Positions 34,442-41,636 of a stretch of 64,000 nucleotides of DNA are shown in pieces (position 1 is the stretch's first letter; each line of letters begins with the position of its first letter). The DNA lies in assembly GCF_020880695.1 (NCBI RefSeq), contig NZ_JAJIWO010000001.1, forward strand, positions 310,001 through 374,000, in the 5' to 3' direction. The notes under the pieces were generated by a model that was not told where the DNA came from, did no database searches, and saw only the letters and a list, made by a program, of their open reading frames with translations. Made by a program: the position numbers and the translations under genes. Source of the stretch: Mucilaginibacter sp. UR6-11 (GTDB lineage: Bacteria > Bacteroidota > Bacteroidia > Sphingobacteriales > Sphingobacteriaceae).

Positions 34442-34711
34442 TTATTCGGCATTTTTTGTTGTTTGTTGTTTGTTTTGCAGATAAAGTTCAAGTGCCTGTA
34501 TATTGATGTCTTTAAGGGATTCATCATACTCCAGTCCAAAAGTCTTAAGCCGCTTTAACAGGCCCTTGGGTATCCGGTTATTGAACTGTACTTCGGGCTC
34601 GTTTGGTACGGGTGCTGCCTTGACCGGAATTACCTCCTGGATAGGGGTAGCGGGCCTTTCCTGTTTGAGTTTGTCGGCCAGATTGCCGAGCTTATTTTTG
34701 TAATTTTCCAT
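34442..34711 (-). CDS. Small DNA-binding-like partner of ParA (89 aa)
   Basis: 89 residues. The N-terminal half is lysine/proline-rich and probably unfolded (LKQERPATPIQEVIPVKAAPVPNEPE); the C-terminal half NNRIPKGLLKRLKTFGLEYDESLKDINIQALELYLQNK looks like a ribbon-helix-helix/CopG-like fold with a strand before two helices. It lies directly downstream of parA on the same strand, across a repeat-rich gap, where a ParB-like centromere-binding partner would be expected. That role is inference from position and fold guess. Confidence 0.55.
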   Translation of the reverse strand: MENYKNKLGNLADKLKQERPATPIQEVIPVKAAPVPNEPEVQFNNRIPKGLLKRLKTFGLEYDESLKDINIQALELYLQNKQQTTKNAE

Positions 34712-34714
34712 TTG

Positions 34715-34859
34715 CTATCATGATAGTTTGTTAGCAATCATTGCTAGTTTGATAGTTTCCTATCATAAGTCGCTAGTTTGATAAATTGCTACGATCTTAG
34801 TTTGCGATCTTGCTAGCTTATTAGCTAAATAAAAAGCTAGCTTGCTATATTGCTATCTC
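34715..34859. repeat. Iteron-like repeats of the form GCTAGTTTGATA around parA
   Basis: Between the 89-aa gene and the parA stop, and running slightly into it, there are many copies of a 9-12 bp unit: gctagtttgata at 34743-34754 and again at 34772-34783 (29 bp apart), gatagtttg at 34722-34730, and looser copies such as ttgctatcatga, ttagcaat, gctagctta, gctagcttgcta and ttgctatctc. A related pair (gctaggttgata) sits at 36311-36346. They are good candidates for the centromere or operator of the parA system. Confidence 0.6.
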
Positions 34860-35462
34860 AGCGCTGATGTGCTCTACGACTTCTTCCGTCAGCGCCATGA
34901 TCTCTTCTTTTGCCCGCCTGTCGGTGCCATTTAAAATACCGCCGGTTATCGACGAGCGGGAGATGCTAACCCGGTCATGCACTTTGGTTTGCAATAGCGG
35001 TGTACCCATGCTTTGCAATAGGTCGGCTACGTCCTGCGTGATGCCCGATCGCGGCTTGACCATATTCAGTACAATGCCGGCTTTTAAATGCGGTGCTTTT
35101 TGCTGTGCCTCCTTGATCAGGGCCAGTGTAGAACGGATGGCCATCACGTCAAAAAAACCGGCCTTTGTCGGCACCAAAATAAAATCGGAAGAAAGGAACA
35201 ATTCGGGTAAGCGGTTGGATAGATAGGGCGGCGTATCCACAATGATCAGGTCATAAGCCAATTGTTGTATGTCTTTAAGTTTATCGGCACCAATAATGGC
35301 CAGTTCCGTGAACTCCTCACGGATGTGGTATAAGCTGCCCTGTAAGTCGGTATCGACAAGCGCTACTGATAATTGATCCTGGAAACAAAGCGCCAGGTTG
35401 ATCGCTAAGGTACTTTTGCCTACGCCACCTTTTTGGTGGGCTATGGTGATGATCTTTGCCAT
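34845..35462 (-). CDS. parA: ParA-family partition ATPase
   Basis: 205 residues. Deviant Walker A motif KGGVGKST (residues 11-18) in IAHQKGGVGKSTLAINLAL, Walker A' VDTDLQGSLY, Walker B LIIVDTPPYLS, then AGIVLNMVKP. Small ParA proteins without an N-terminal HTH are the usual form in Bacteroidota elements (labelled TraA in CTnDOT). It may partition the excised circle or position the conjugation machine. Its stop is inside the repeat array and its start is followed upstream by an ill-conserved 24 bp gap to the next gene. Confidence 0.9.
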   Translation of the reverse strand: MAKIITIAHQKGGVGKSTLAINLALCFQDQLSVALVDTDLQGSLYHIREEFTELAIIGADKLKDIQQLAYDLIIVDTPPYLSNRLPELFLSSDFILVPTKAGFFDVMAIRSTLALIKEAQQKAPHLKAGIVLNMVKPRSGITQDVADLLQSMGTPLLQTKVHDRVSISRSSITGGILNGTDRRAKEEIMALTEEVVEHISAEIAI

Positions 35463-35486
35463 GATTTTTGCTATTTTTATAGTTTA

Positions 35487-35801
35487 CTAGGATGATAGCA
35501 GCGCGTTTTCCCGCTGCCGTTTTCTGAGTTTCTGTTCCTGCTCATAATTGAAGATCCATTCTCCGGCCAATAGCTTCCAGTTACGGTAAGGCGTACCTTT
35601 AGGGCTGCTCCAATTAGCTTTCTCATAATGGTTATAAAATATGTCTGCCTGTGCGGCAAGCCCTTTCTGATCAAAATAAATATCAACCAGGATCTTTTGC
35701 GGCGGCATTTCCGTGCCAAACCCTTTTTGCAAAATGGGTTCGGGTTTTCTGCGCTCCGCAGCCACCCGCTTGGCTTTACGTTTGGGTGTTTGGAATAACA
35801 T
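35487..35801 (-). CDS. Uncharacterised small element protein
   Basis: 104 residues from ATG 35801. A very basic start (MLFQTPKRKAKRVAAERRKPEPILQ) is followed by DIYFDQKGLAAQADIFYNHYEKANWSSPKGTPYRNWKLLAGEWIFNYEQEQKLRKRQREN. The central segment GTPYRNWKLLAGEWI with tryptophans recalls replication or recombination accessory proteins of mobile elements, but I recognise no named family. It lies between the HTH gene and parA on the same strand with 24-50 bp gaps, so it is probably co-transcribed. Confidence 0.6.
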   Translation of the reverse strand: MLFQTPKRKAKRVAAERRKPEPILQKGFGTEMPPQKILVDIYFDQKGLAAQADIFYNHYEKANWSSPKGTPYRNWKLLAGEWIFNYEQEQKLRKRQRENALLSS

Positions 35802-35852
35802 AGGTGTAAATTTTTGGCCGGACGCTGGCAGGCAGGCCCGGCCGGTGAAACA

Positions 35853-36170
35853 TCAGGCGCTTTTATTCGCGGACATCATGAAGGTGATATCTTCATAATC
35901 ATAATAGATAGAGCCGCCTATTTTAGTAAATGGCAATACGCCACTATCCCGCAGGGATTGCAGGAAGCCGTGCGATATACCCAATAGCTTTTTCACCTCA
36001 GCCGATTTGAGCCATTTTTTACCAGGTACACCACTGGCGCATTCTTTGATGATACGTTTAACCTCCTGGAGCATATCATTCTTGAAATCCTCCAAATCAC
36101 CAAGGGTCAATATTTGGTTTCGTGTCGGAACCATTCCCATTCTTGATCGTTGTTCAGTTGCTTTGTCCAT
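35853..36170 (-). CDS. Helix-turn-helix (excisionase/MerR-like) DNA-binding protein
   Basis: 105 residues. The C-terminal half carries KKWLKSAEVKKLLGISHGFLQSLRDSGVLPFTKIGGSIYYDYEDITFMM, the winged-helix HTH_17 pattern of excisionases and small element regulators; the N-terminal half is a helix (LEDFKNDMLQEVKRIIKECA). Downstream of the tyrosine recombinase group, on the same strand, it is the best candidate in the window for the excisionase or a transfer regulator. The repeat pair gctaggttgata lies about 140-176 bp upstream of its start. Confidence 0.78.
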   Translation of the reverse strand: MDKATEQRSRMGMVPTRNQILTLGDLEDFKNDMLQEVKRIIKECASGVPGKKWLKSAEVKKLLGISHGFLQSLRDSGVLPFTKIGGSIYYDYEDITFMMSANKSA

Positions 36171-36310
36171 AATATGATTTTTAAGGACTTCAAAATTCGG
36201 AAGCAGAAAAATCAGAAAATGACAACTTTGGGAAGGGTGGCGTTATTTTTAGGCGGAAAAGGATTGAGATAAACTGAAATAGACCGAAAACTTTGGAAAC
36301 AATTTAAATC

Positions 36311-36346
36311 GCTAGGTTGATAGATTGCTATAATGCTAGGTTGATA
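36311..36346. repeat. Pair of GCTAGGTTGATA repeats
   Basis: Two perfect copies of gctaggttgata at 36311-36322 and 36335-36346 (24 bp apart), in a 186 bp gene-free gap upstream of the HTH gene. They differ by one base from the gctagtttgata repeats flanking parA 1.5 kb away, so one protein may bind both sites. Confidence 0.6.
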
Positions 36347-36356
36347 ATATATGCTG

Positions 36357-36743
36357 TTATTTTTGGTGTAGAGGATAGTATCTATTAAATGCCTCCTGCC
36401 GGACTTTGAAGTGTTCAGCTAATTTACGGATCACTTCTTTGGACAATCCTTTTTTGTAGTTCAGGATGTCGGATATATAACCTTTGCTCACGCCGAGTAT
36501 GGCTATCAGATCCGATGCTTTTAAATAATGCGCTGCCATGAAAGAGCGTAATAATGTGATCGGGTCTAATTCGACAAAAGTGTTGTTTGCTTCGTCGTAA
36601 GTATGAATCAATAGCGTTAACAGTTCCACTTCGTCTTGAACATCGGGATTGCTTTTCAAAGTCAAAAGTAATTCCAGCGCTTTGCAATAGTCGTCATACT
36701 GCACTCTGTCTTTGATGACCTTATATTTTAGCTCGGTACCCAT
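36357..36743 (-). CDS. HigA-like antitoxin / XRE-family regulator
   Basis: 128 residues from ATG 36743 (MGTELKYKVIKDRVQYDDYCKALELLLTL). A longer frame begins inside a palindrome at 36788 and is less likely. The N-terminal YKVIKDRVQYDDYCKAL segment and the C-terminal HTH (ITLLRSFMAAHYLKASDLIAILGVSKGYISDILNYKKGLSKEVIRKLAEHF) match HigA-type antitoxins in this phylum. No HigB-like toxin gene is present on either side, so it is an orphan antitoxin or a plain regulator. It would bind the palindrome just upstream of its start. Confidence 0.75.
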   Translation of the reverse strand: MGTELKYKVIKDRVQYDDYCKALELLLTLKSNPDVQDEVELLTLLIHTYDEANNTFVELDPITLLRSFMAAHYLKASDLIAILGVSKGYISDILNYKKGLSKEVIRKLAEHFKVRQEAFNRYYPLHQK

Positions 36744-36755
36744 TGGAGCAAAAAT

Positions 36756-36788
36756 ATGAAAAAGTTCACAAAATGTGAACTTTTTCAT
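36756..36788. promoter_or_regulatory. Perfect 14 bp inverted repeat, likely operator
   Basis: Arms atgaaaaagttcac (36756-36769) and gtgaactttttcat (36775-36788) are exactly complementary across a 5 nt centre. The dyad lies 13 bp upstream of the HigA-like start and 18 bp downstream of the XRE gene stop. Such a perfect dyad next to a HigA-type gene is best explained as its autoregulatory operator. No U-run, so not a terminator. Confidence 0.65.
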
Positions 36789-36805
36789 AGCATCACATTT
36801 TGTAC

Positions 36806-37024
36806 TTAAAACTCAAAAGCGATTTGCAACTGACCGCCCAAGCCTTTTTCGATGATGGTGCGTAGGATGGAAACGGGGACATTCCCGATATCGTTTTCTG
36901 CTTTCGAAATACGAGATTTGGCAATTTCGCACTTATCGGCTAATTGCTGCTGGGTCATATTTTGCGCTGAACGAGCTTCCCGTATCATTGCGCCGATCTG
37001 ATGAATCTCCTGTTGGTCTTTCAT
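36806..37024 (-). CDS. XRE-family HTH regulator (72 aa)
   Basis: 72 residues that are nearly all one helix-turn-helix domain: IGAMIREARSAQNMTQQQLADKCEIAKSRISKAENDIGNVPVSILRTIIEKGL. Related to the antitoxin component of type II modules (HipB/HigA-like), again without a toxin alongside. Starts 6 bp after the stop of the ORF6N gene on the same strand, so it belongs to that transcript. Its operator may be one of the dyads in this block. Confidence 0.85.
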   Translation of the reverse strand: MKDQQEIHQIGAMIREARSAQNMTQQQLADKCEIAKSRISKAENDIGNVPVSILRTIIEKGLGGQLQIAFEF

Positions 37025-37029
37025 GATAA

Positions 37030-37392
37030 TTACTTTTTTAAGCTGTTTACGATTTGGAAAAACTCGTTAATAATGTCGATGCTGATCTTTACGGCGACAT
37101 CGCTTTTAATGACCCCCGAAGCCATAAGTAGTCCGGCTTCTGTAAATACCAGTGGTATTTGATTCTTACCAATTTTGAGTATGGGGTCGGCCTGTTGTTG
37201 TAAAACTTGCCATTCTTCTAAGGTTGGTAAAAACAAGAAATCGGGCGGGAACCGCTGTTTAGTTCTATCTATACGCTGTCTCAATACTTTGAGACTGACC
37301 TGAAACAGAGCCGCTACATCTTCGTCGATCATTACCTTTTGTCCCCTTAACCAGTATATTTGGTTAAGAGGTTGTTGACTTTTCTCGATCAT
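37030..37392 (-). CDS. ORF6N-domain protein
   Basis: 120 residues. IYWLRGQKVMIDEDVAALFQVSLKVLRQRIDRTKQRFPPDFLFLPTLEEWQVLQQ is the ORF6N domain, a DNA-binding fold common in phages and mobile elements (often with KilA-C). The usual YG..T.AL motif is present in changed form (AALFQVSLKVLRQ). Overlaps the DUF1016 nuclease gene by 4 bp (ATGA), so the two are translated together, and precedes the XRE gene by 5 bp. Its function in elements is not established; a regulator or anti-restriction partner are both possible. Confidence 0.85.
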   Translation of the reverse strand: MIEKSQQPLNQIYWLRGQKVMIDEDVAALFQVSLKVLRQRIDRTKQRFPPDFLFLPTLEEWQVLQQQADPILKIGKNQIPLVFTEAGLLMASGVIKSDVAVKISIDIINEFFQIVNSLKK

Positions 37393-38441
37393 AATAATTG
37401 TTTTTGAAGTTCTTCCTTGCTGGGTAAATACAATTTATATTCCCTGCTGAAAATTTGCTCGTTATTGAGCGGTAGTGTATATTCGACTACCGCCCGATTA
37501 TCTTCTTTACAAAGGATGATACCGAGTGTGGGCTTTTCATGGGGCCGTTTGACTTTCCGATCATAATAGTTGACGTACATTTGCATCTGCCCAATGTCCT
37601 GATGTGTGAGTTTGCCGATTTTCAAATCGATCAGGACAAAACAGTCTAAGAGCCGATTGTAAAAAACTAAGTCCACCCAGAAATGGTCGCCATCTAAGGT
37701 GATACGACGCTGCCGTCCCTCAAACAAAAACCCTTTACCCAATTCCAGCATAAAATGTTCAAGCTTATTAATAATAGCGGTTTCAAGGTCGTTTTCAGAG
37801 TACCTGCTGTCTTCCTTAAGACTCAAAAACTCTAACACAAATGGCGTTTTTAACGCATCAATAACAGGCTCGGTAATCATATCTTTATCGATATCTTCTT
37901 TAACGCTTTTCTTATCCCGGCTGAGCATCAGGCGTTCAAACAGCGATGAATTGTACTGACGTTCCAATTCCCGGAATGACCAGTTTGCTGTTGCAGCTTC
38001 TAATTCGTAATAATCCCGCTCCTCAGATTGAGCGATCTTCATCAACAGCAAATAATGCGACCAACCGACCTTGAATTGATCGGCAAAGACCGTTAATATA
38101 TCTGCTAAAGGAAGTTCTTGTACTTGTCTTTCAAATTGTGCAAACACTGTTTGCACAATTCGTTCCCGGTAAAATAAATAGAACTGCTTGTAATAGTCGA
38201 GGTTTCGTTTGGAAAATCCTTTGCCATAATTAGCCGTTAGGGATATGCTTAGATCTTTGACAATAGTCTCCGCGTAACCGGCCCGGTCGCTTCCTTTTTG
38301 TTCTTCCTCAACGATCATTTGGCCGATGGTGTAATTCGTATACAACATGGCGGTGTTAACGTTCCTGACAACATAGCTGCGTGCATTTTCGATCAATTCC
38401 TTTACCGATAGAAAAAGCTTATCGTTATTCATAGGTTTCAT
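37389..38441 (-). CDS. DUF1016 (YhcG-type) PD-(D/E)XK nuclease
   Basis: 350 residues. The N-terminal DUF1016 domain is seen as LIENARSYVVRNVNTAMLYTNYTIGQMIVEEEQKGSDRAGYAETIVKDLSISLTANYGKGFSKRNL; the C-terminal nuclease domain contains FWVDLVFYNRLLDCFVLIDLKIGKLTHQDIGQMQMYVNYY, where D..(I)DLK provides the PD-(D/E)XK residues. YhcG-family nucleases are associated with restriction-like defence and with mobile elements. Overlaps the recombinase gene by 1 bp at one end and the ORF6N gene by 4 bp at the other. A role in protecting the element or in its recombination is inference. Confidence 0.9.
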   Translation of the reverse strand: MKPMNNDKLFLSVKELIENARSYVVRNVNTAMLYTNYTIGQMIVEEEQKGSDRAGYAETIVKDLSISLTANYGKGFSKRNLDYYKQFYLFYRERIVQTVFAQFERQVQELPLADILTVFADQFKVGWSHYLLLMKIAQSEERDYYELEAATANWSFRELERQYNSSLFERLMLSRDKKSVKEDIDKDMITEPVIDALKTPFVLEFLSLKEDSRYSENDLETAIINKLEHFMLELGKGFLFEGRQRRITLDGDHFWVDLVFYNRLLDCFVLIDLKIGKLTHQDIGQMQMYVNYYDRKVKRPHEKPTLGIILCKEDNRAVVEYTLPLNNEQIFSREYKLYLPSKEELQKQLL

Positions 38442-39730
38442 TAGCTTACTTTTTTAAGGTGAGTATTTGAATTTCCTTTTCTGTTCGCCTTACGTTTGGG
38501 AACCTCCGGTTCGAGTTTTTCCCGTAACACGTGCATATCCTCGCCGATCTTTTTGAGCAGCACCCTTGCATAAATTTGGGTGGTGGCAATTTTGGTGTGT
38601 CCCATCATTTTGCTGACGGTTTCGATAGGTACGTTGTTGGCCAGCGTGATGGTGGTAGCGAACGTATGCCGGGCCACGCCGAAAGTGAGCTTCTTTTTAA
38701 TACCGACGATTTTGGCGATCTCTTTGAGATAAACGTTGACCTTTTGGTTGGTGATGGTGGGGAATATCTTATTTAAAGAAACTGACCTCGGGTTATCCTT
38801 ATATTTGTTCATAATTGCCAACGCTGGCGCAAGCAACGGAAGGTTGGTCGCCTCATGACTTTTCTGCCGGAACAGTTTCAACCATTTTTCCCCGTCCTCA
38901 CCGCGGACCACATTGCCCTCATGTAAATTCATCAGGTCGACAAAGGACAGACCGGTATAACAGGCGAAGAGGAAATAGTCGCGGATCGCTTCGAGTGTAT
39001 CCGAAGCGATATCATAATTTTCTAACGCCTTCAATTCGTTTGTAGACAAAAATGCGGTCTCTACTTTTTTGTAGCGGAATTTGTAATTCTTGAAGGGGTC
39101 GCGGCTGATCCATTGTAACTTAAATGCCAAAGTGGTCATTTTACGCAAACGGATCAAATGTTTCATTACCCCGTTATTGTTCAACGGTTGAAAATGATCC
39201 GCCGGTTTATGATTCCGCAGATAGGTTTCAAAATCGACAATGAACTTATAGTCGATGTCCTTGATTCGATAATCCGTTGTATTATACTTTGCTTTAAGAA
39301 ACTTCTCCAGGTAGCGGCGGGTAACCCCGTAATGTTTCAGGGTACTGGCAGTTAAAGCAGCTGAGGCTGTTTCCTCATGATAGTCCATGAGTTTGCTTAG
39401 CGAATAAGTTTCCTCGGTGTCTTCTCCCAGGAAACAAGCTTTAAGTAGTTGAGGGGTGATCTCTTTGCCATCCAGCTGCAATTGCTGGTAGTAGGTCGTA
39501 ATGGTAAATTTGACCTGCTCTAAATAGGCATTGGTTTCTTTGGCCTCTGGGACCCTCACCTTCAGCCCGCCGTGGCCTTTGTCCCAATCCTCAACGTTAA
39601 TTTGTTTTTTGGGGGCAAAAATGACCCTTTCCTTGTTAATGGTGATAGCGGCGTAAACGCTGGCAATTCCATTTTTTGCTTTTTCTTTTTTGATGGTGAA
39701 ATTGACACCAAATGACTGTGATGTTCTCAT
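38441..39730 (-). CDS. int: Tyrosine site-specific recombinase (integrase)
   Basis: 429 residues. An Arm-DNA-binding N-terminus (SFGVNFTIKKEKAKNGIASVYAAITINKERVIF), a SAM-like core-binding domain (TYSLSKLMDYHEETASAALTASTLKHYGVTRRYLEKFL), and a catalytic domain with FACYTGLSFVDLMNL, GVARHTFATT (Arg354), MMGHTKIATTQIYARV (His378, Tyr387). As in IntDOT relatives the first catalytic arginine is replaced by serine (TGLSF). The usual His three residues before Arg354 is Gly here. It would integrate the element at the tRNA 3' end 315 bp away; ATG 39730 is the first in frame. Confidence 0.95.
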   Translation of the reverse strand: MRTSQSFGVNFTIKKEKAKNGIASVYAAITINKERVIFAPKKQINVEDWDKGHGGLKVRVPEAKETNAYLEQVKFTITTYYQQLQLDGKEITPQLLKACFLGEDTEETYSLSKLMDYHEETASAALTASTLKHYGVTRRYLEKFLKAKYNTTDYRIKDIDYKFIVDFETYLRNHKPADHFQPLNNNGVMKHLIRLRKMTTLAFKLQWISRDPFKNYKFRYKKVETAFLSTNELKALENYDIASDTLEAIRDYFLFACYTGLSFVDLMNLHEGNVVRGEDGEKWLKLFRQKSHEATNLPLLAPALAIMNKYKDNPRSVSLNKIFPTITNQKVNVYLKEIAKIVGIKKKLTFGVARHTFATTITLANNVPIETVSKMMGHTKIATTQIYARVLLKKIGEDMHVLREKLEPEVPKRKANRKGNSNTHLKKVS

Positions 39731-39783
39731 CTTTTAACAGTTTTAAGTGAATAAATGATTAATTACATCCCGAAATTTTAGCT

Positions 39784-39951
39784 CACGGGTGGGCGTTTTG
39801 ATGAAAATTGGTGCAGATTTTTGATCTTTTACAGTCTTTTTGAGTTCTTATTTTATGAACGCAAATAACTGTATTACAGTCAATTAACTCTTAAAAACAC
39901 CCCGAAGCTAAAAAATAAACCCGGGTGGGCGTTTGGGTGTCAGAAATGGTG
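39784..39951. repeat. Repeats near the recombinase start, candidate arm-type att sites
   Basis: Two related segments stand 137 bp apart: cacgggtgggcgttttgatg followed by aaaattggtg at 39784-39813, and cccgggtgggcgtttgggtg followed by tcagaaatggtg at 39920-39951. They share gggtgggcgttt and a distal tggtg. The core gg(t)gggcg also occurs in the tRNA 3' end on the other strand. In tyrosine-recombinase elements such repeats beside int are arm-binding sites. The rest of the 315 bp gap (39731-40045) holds only the terminator below. Confidence 0.5.
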
Positions 39952-39987
39952 TATTTGTAAGGATTGAAAAGGATCACTAAAAAGAAA

Positions 39988-40020
39988 AAAACCCTCTAAA
40001 TCAGCGATTTAGAGGGTTTT
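39988..40020 (-). terminator. Terminator-like hairpin between int and tRNA
   Basis: Inverted repeat aaaaccctctaaat (39988-40001) and atttagagggtttt (40007-40020) with a 5 nt loop; on the - strand the tRNA transcript would reach it 25 bp after its 3' end, and a T-run follows on either side. It may insulate the tRNA gene from the element. Confidence 0.7.
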
Positions 40021-40044
40021 TGAAATGACAAAAATGTCATTTTG

Positions 40045-40118
40045 TGCGCCCACCTGGGCTCGAACCAGGGACCAAAAGATTATGAGTCTTCTACTCTAAC
40101 CAACTGAGCTATAGGCGC
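40045..40118 (-). tRNA. tRNA with CAU anticodon (Met, or Ile after lysidine modification)
   Basis: 74 nt on the - strand. The acceptor stem pairs gcgccta with tgggcgc, D-stem gctc/gagt, anticodon stem-loop gaaga-ctcataa-tcttt (anticodon CAT), T-arm ccctggttcgagccc with the ggttcga loop. Discriminator A, no encoded CCA. Elongator tRNA-Met versus tRNA-Ile2 cannot be decided by eye. The tRNA 3' end faces the conjugative element and is its probable integration site. Confidence 0.9.
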
Positions 40119-40304
40119 GCAGAAATTTTGTTAAATTTCAGGCTGCAATGTTACAACTTTCCTGTCAATTTACAAAGTTCAATTTAATTAAAATAGTCTG
40201 TTTTTACTGACTCGCTTTAAACCAGGTGGTTGCTAACCGGGATAAACTCACAATATTCTAACAGATTAGCAAATTAAAGGCTTTACCGGTGATGTTAAAG
40301 TCGG

Positions 40305-40880
40305 TTATTTATCATTCTGTGGAAATACGCGGATGGTTTTAATGTATCTGCCCATATAATACTTATTAAGCGGGGTTTCTGTTACCCCGTAAGCTTTACC
40401 CGAAGTGGAATGTATAAATTTAACCTCCTGGCCCGGTGACGATATGATTATACCCATGTGCCCCACTTTTCGTATTGTACTGTCGGTGCCCGTAAAAAGT
40501 ATCAGATCACCCGGCCGGGTGTCTTGGAGCTTAACCCCACGGTGTATTATGGTAAAGTCCGTCGAACTGCGTGGCACCAATATGCCAAAATGGTTAAAAA
40601 CATGGGTTATAAAACCCGAGCAATCAAACCCCTGTGTTGGGTCGGTAGAGCCATATTTGTACGGAACGCCTATCAGCGATTTTGCAAAGATCACCAGATC
40701 TGCCGGATTGGTTTTCCCGGTACTTATTTTGGTTATGTAACCGGCGCTGTCTGCTTTGGGATACCCAATAATTTTATTATACGGATTACCTGCAATGCCT
40801 GCATTGCTTGAGCTTTCTCCTGATGAATTACAGGATAAAAAAGAAAGTAATACTATGTAACCGCCTATATTAAATCGCAT
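40305..40880 (-). CDS. NlpC/P60-family lipoprotein (cell-wall peptidase)
   Basis: 191 residues. N-terminus MRFNIGGYIVLLSFLSC is a lipoprotein signal (Cys17, lipobox SFLSC). From about residue 60 the NlpC/P60 fold follows: VPYKYGSTDPTQGFDCSGFITHVFNHFGILVPRSS (catalytic Cys in DCSGF), RPGDLILFTG, and KVGHMGIIIS (catalytic His), then FIHSTSG. These enzymes cut D-gamma-glutamyl-meso-DAP bonds in peptidoglycan stems. Monocistronic, transcribed away from the HAD gene on the other strand. First gene outside the element on this side. Confidence 0.92.
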   Translation of the reverse strand: MRFNIGGYIVLLSFLSCNSSGESSSNAGIAGNPYNKIIGYPKADSAGYITKISTGKTNPADLVIFAKSLIGVPYKYGSTDPTQGFDCSGFITHVFNHFGILVPRSSTDFTIIHRGVKLQDTRPGDLILFTGTDSTIRKVGHMGIIISSPGQEVKFIHSTSGKAYGVTETPLNKYYMGRYIKTIRVFPQNDK

Positions 40881-41001
40881 ATGTAGTACTACAAAAATGT
40901 ACCGATAATGTTAGCACCGTATAAAATGCTTTTGTAATAACAATTTGCTTTTTTAGTATAATTGCAACCAGGGCTCTTAGCCTTGTATTTAATACCGCTT
41001 T

Positions 41002-41634
41002 ATGAATACTATCAAGAACATAATATTTGATTACGGAAACGTAATATTTAATATCGATTTTAAGAAAGTTGCACAGGCCTGGAAAGACCTCGGGATAACC
41101 AACGCTGATGAGTTTTATGGGCACCGCGGACAGGATGATGTATTTAATGCTTTAGAGCGCGGGCAAATAAGCCCGGGAGAATTTAGGGACCGGATAAGGG
41201 TACTAACGCATAAACCCGAATTGACAGACCAACAAATTGATGACGCCTGGAACAATATTTTTGTAGGCATTCCCAGAGGCAACCATGAGTTGTTGCTGCA
41301 GCTAAAAAATAAATACCGAACTTTTTTATTGAGTAATATCAACGCTATCCATTACGATTTCGTACACGATTATCTAAAGCGTGAATACCATATGGATGAT
41401 AATGCTGACTTGTTTGAAAAGACGTATTACTCGCACCTGTTGGGTAAACGCAAACCCGACGCTGAAATTTTTGAGCATGTGCTTTATGAAAACAACTTAG
41501 ACCCGGCGGAGACATTATTTATTGACGACAGCCCGCAACACTTAGAAACGGCAAAGAAACTGGGACTCCAAACTTATTTAATGTCAGCGCCAGACACCAT
41601 ACAACAATACTTTACAACTAACGGACTACTATAG
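41002..41634 (+). CDS. HAD-superfamily phosphatase (YihX-like)
   Basis: 210 residues. HAD motif I is IIFDYGNVIFNIDF (Asp10; the second Asp of DxD is Gly), motif II FLLSNINAIHYD, motif III region KRKPDAEIFEHVLYENN, motif IV ETLFIDDSPQHLETAKKLG. DYGNV-type motif I is found in YihX-like phosphatases of sugar phosphates (alpha-glucose-1-phosphate) and in epoxide hydrolase N-domains. Separated by 2 bp from a DinB-like gene, so the two are probably one transcript. Substrate not resolvable. Confidence 0.88.
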   Translation: MNTIKNIIFDYGNVIFNIDFKKVAQAWKDLGITNADEFYGHRGQDDVFNALERGQISPGEFRDRIRVLTHKPELTDQQIDDAWNNIFVGIPRGNHELLLQLKNKYRTFLLSNINAIHYDFVHDYLKREYHMDDNADLFEKTYYSHLLGKRKPDAEIFEHVLYENNLDPAETLFIDDSPQHLETAKKLGLQTYLMSAPDTIQQYFTTNGLL

Positions 41635-41636
41635 AA

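Larger units (their letters stand above)
14358..40045. mobile_element. Integrative conjugative element of CTnDOT type, integrated next to tRNA-CAU
   Basis: Gene content defines the element: rteC, traE, F, G, TraI-like, J, K, L-like, M, a coupling protein, relaxase, relaxosome protein, ParA and a tyrosine recombinase whose gene lies 315 bp from the 3' end of a tRNA gene at 40045-40118. Integration at a tRNA 3' end is usual for such elements, so the right end is placed at about 40045. The left end is not certain: no copy of the tRNA 3' end was seen between 14358 and 14696 or elsewhere, so 14358 is only the start of the recognisable conjugation region and the GC-rich hydrolase operon could be inside the element. 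TraN, TraO and TraQ were not recognised, which raises the question of whether transfer is still functional. Confidence 0.8.

Noticed and set aside
34715..34859. CRISPR array at the parA repeats
   Set aside because: Units are short (9-12 bp), irregularly spaced and not separated by unique spacers of constant length; no cas genes nearby.
36357..37024. Type II toxin-antitoxin system HigBA
   Set aside because: Only antitoxin-like genes are present; no toxin frame was found on either side within the block.
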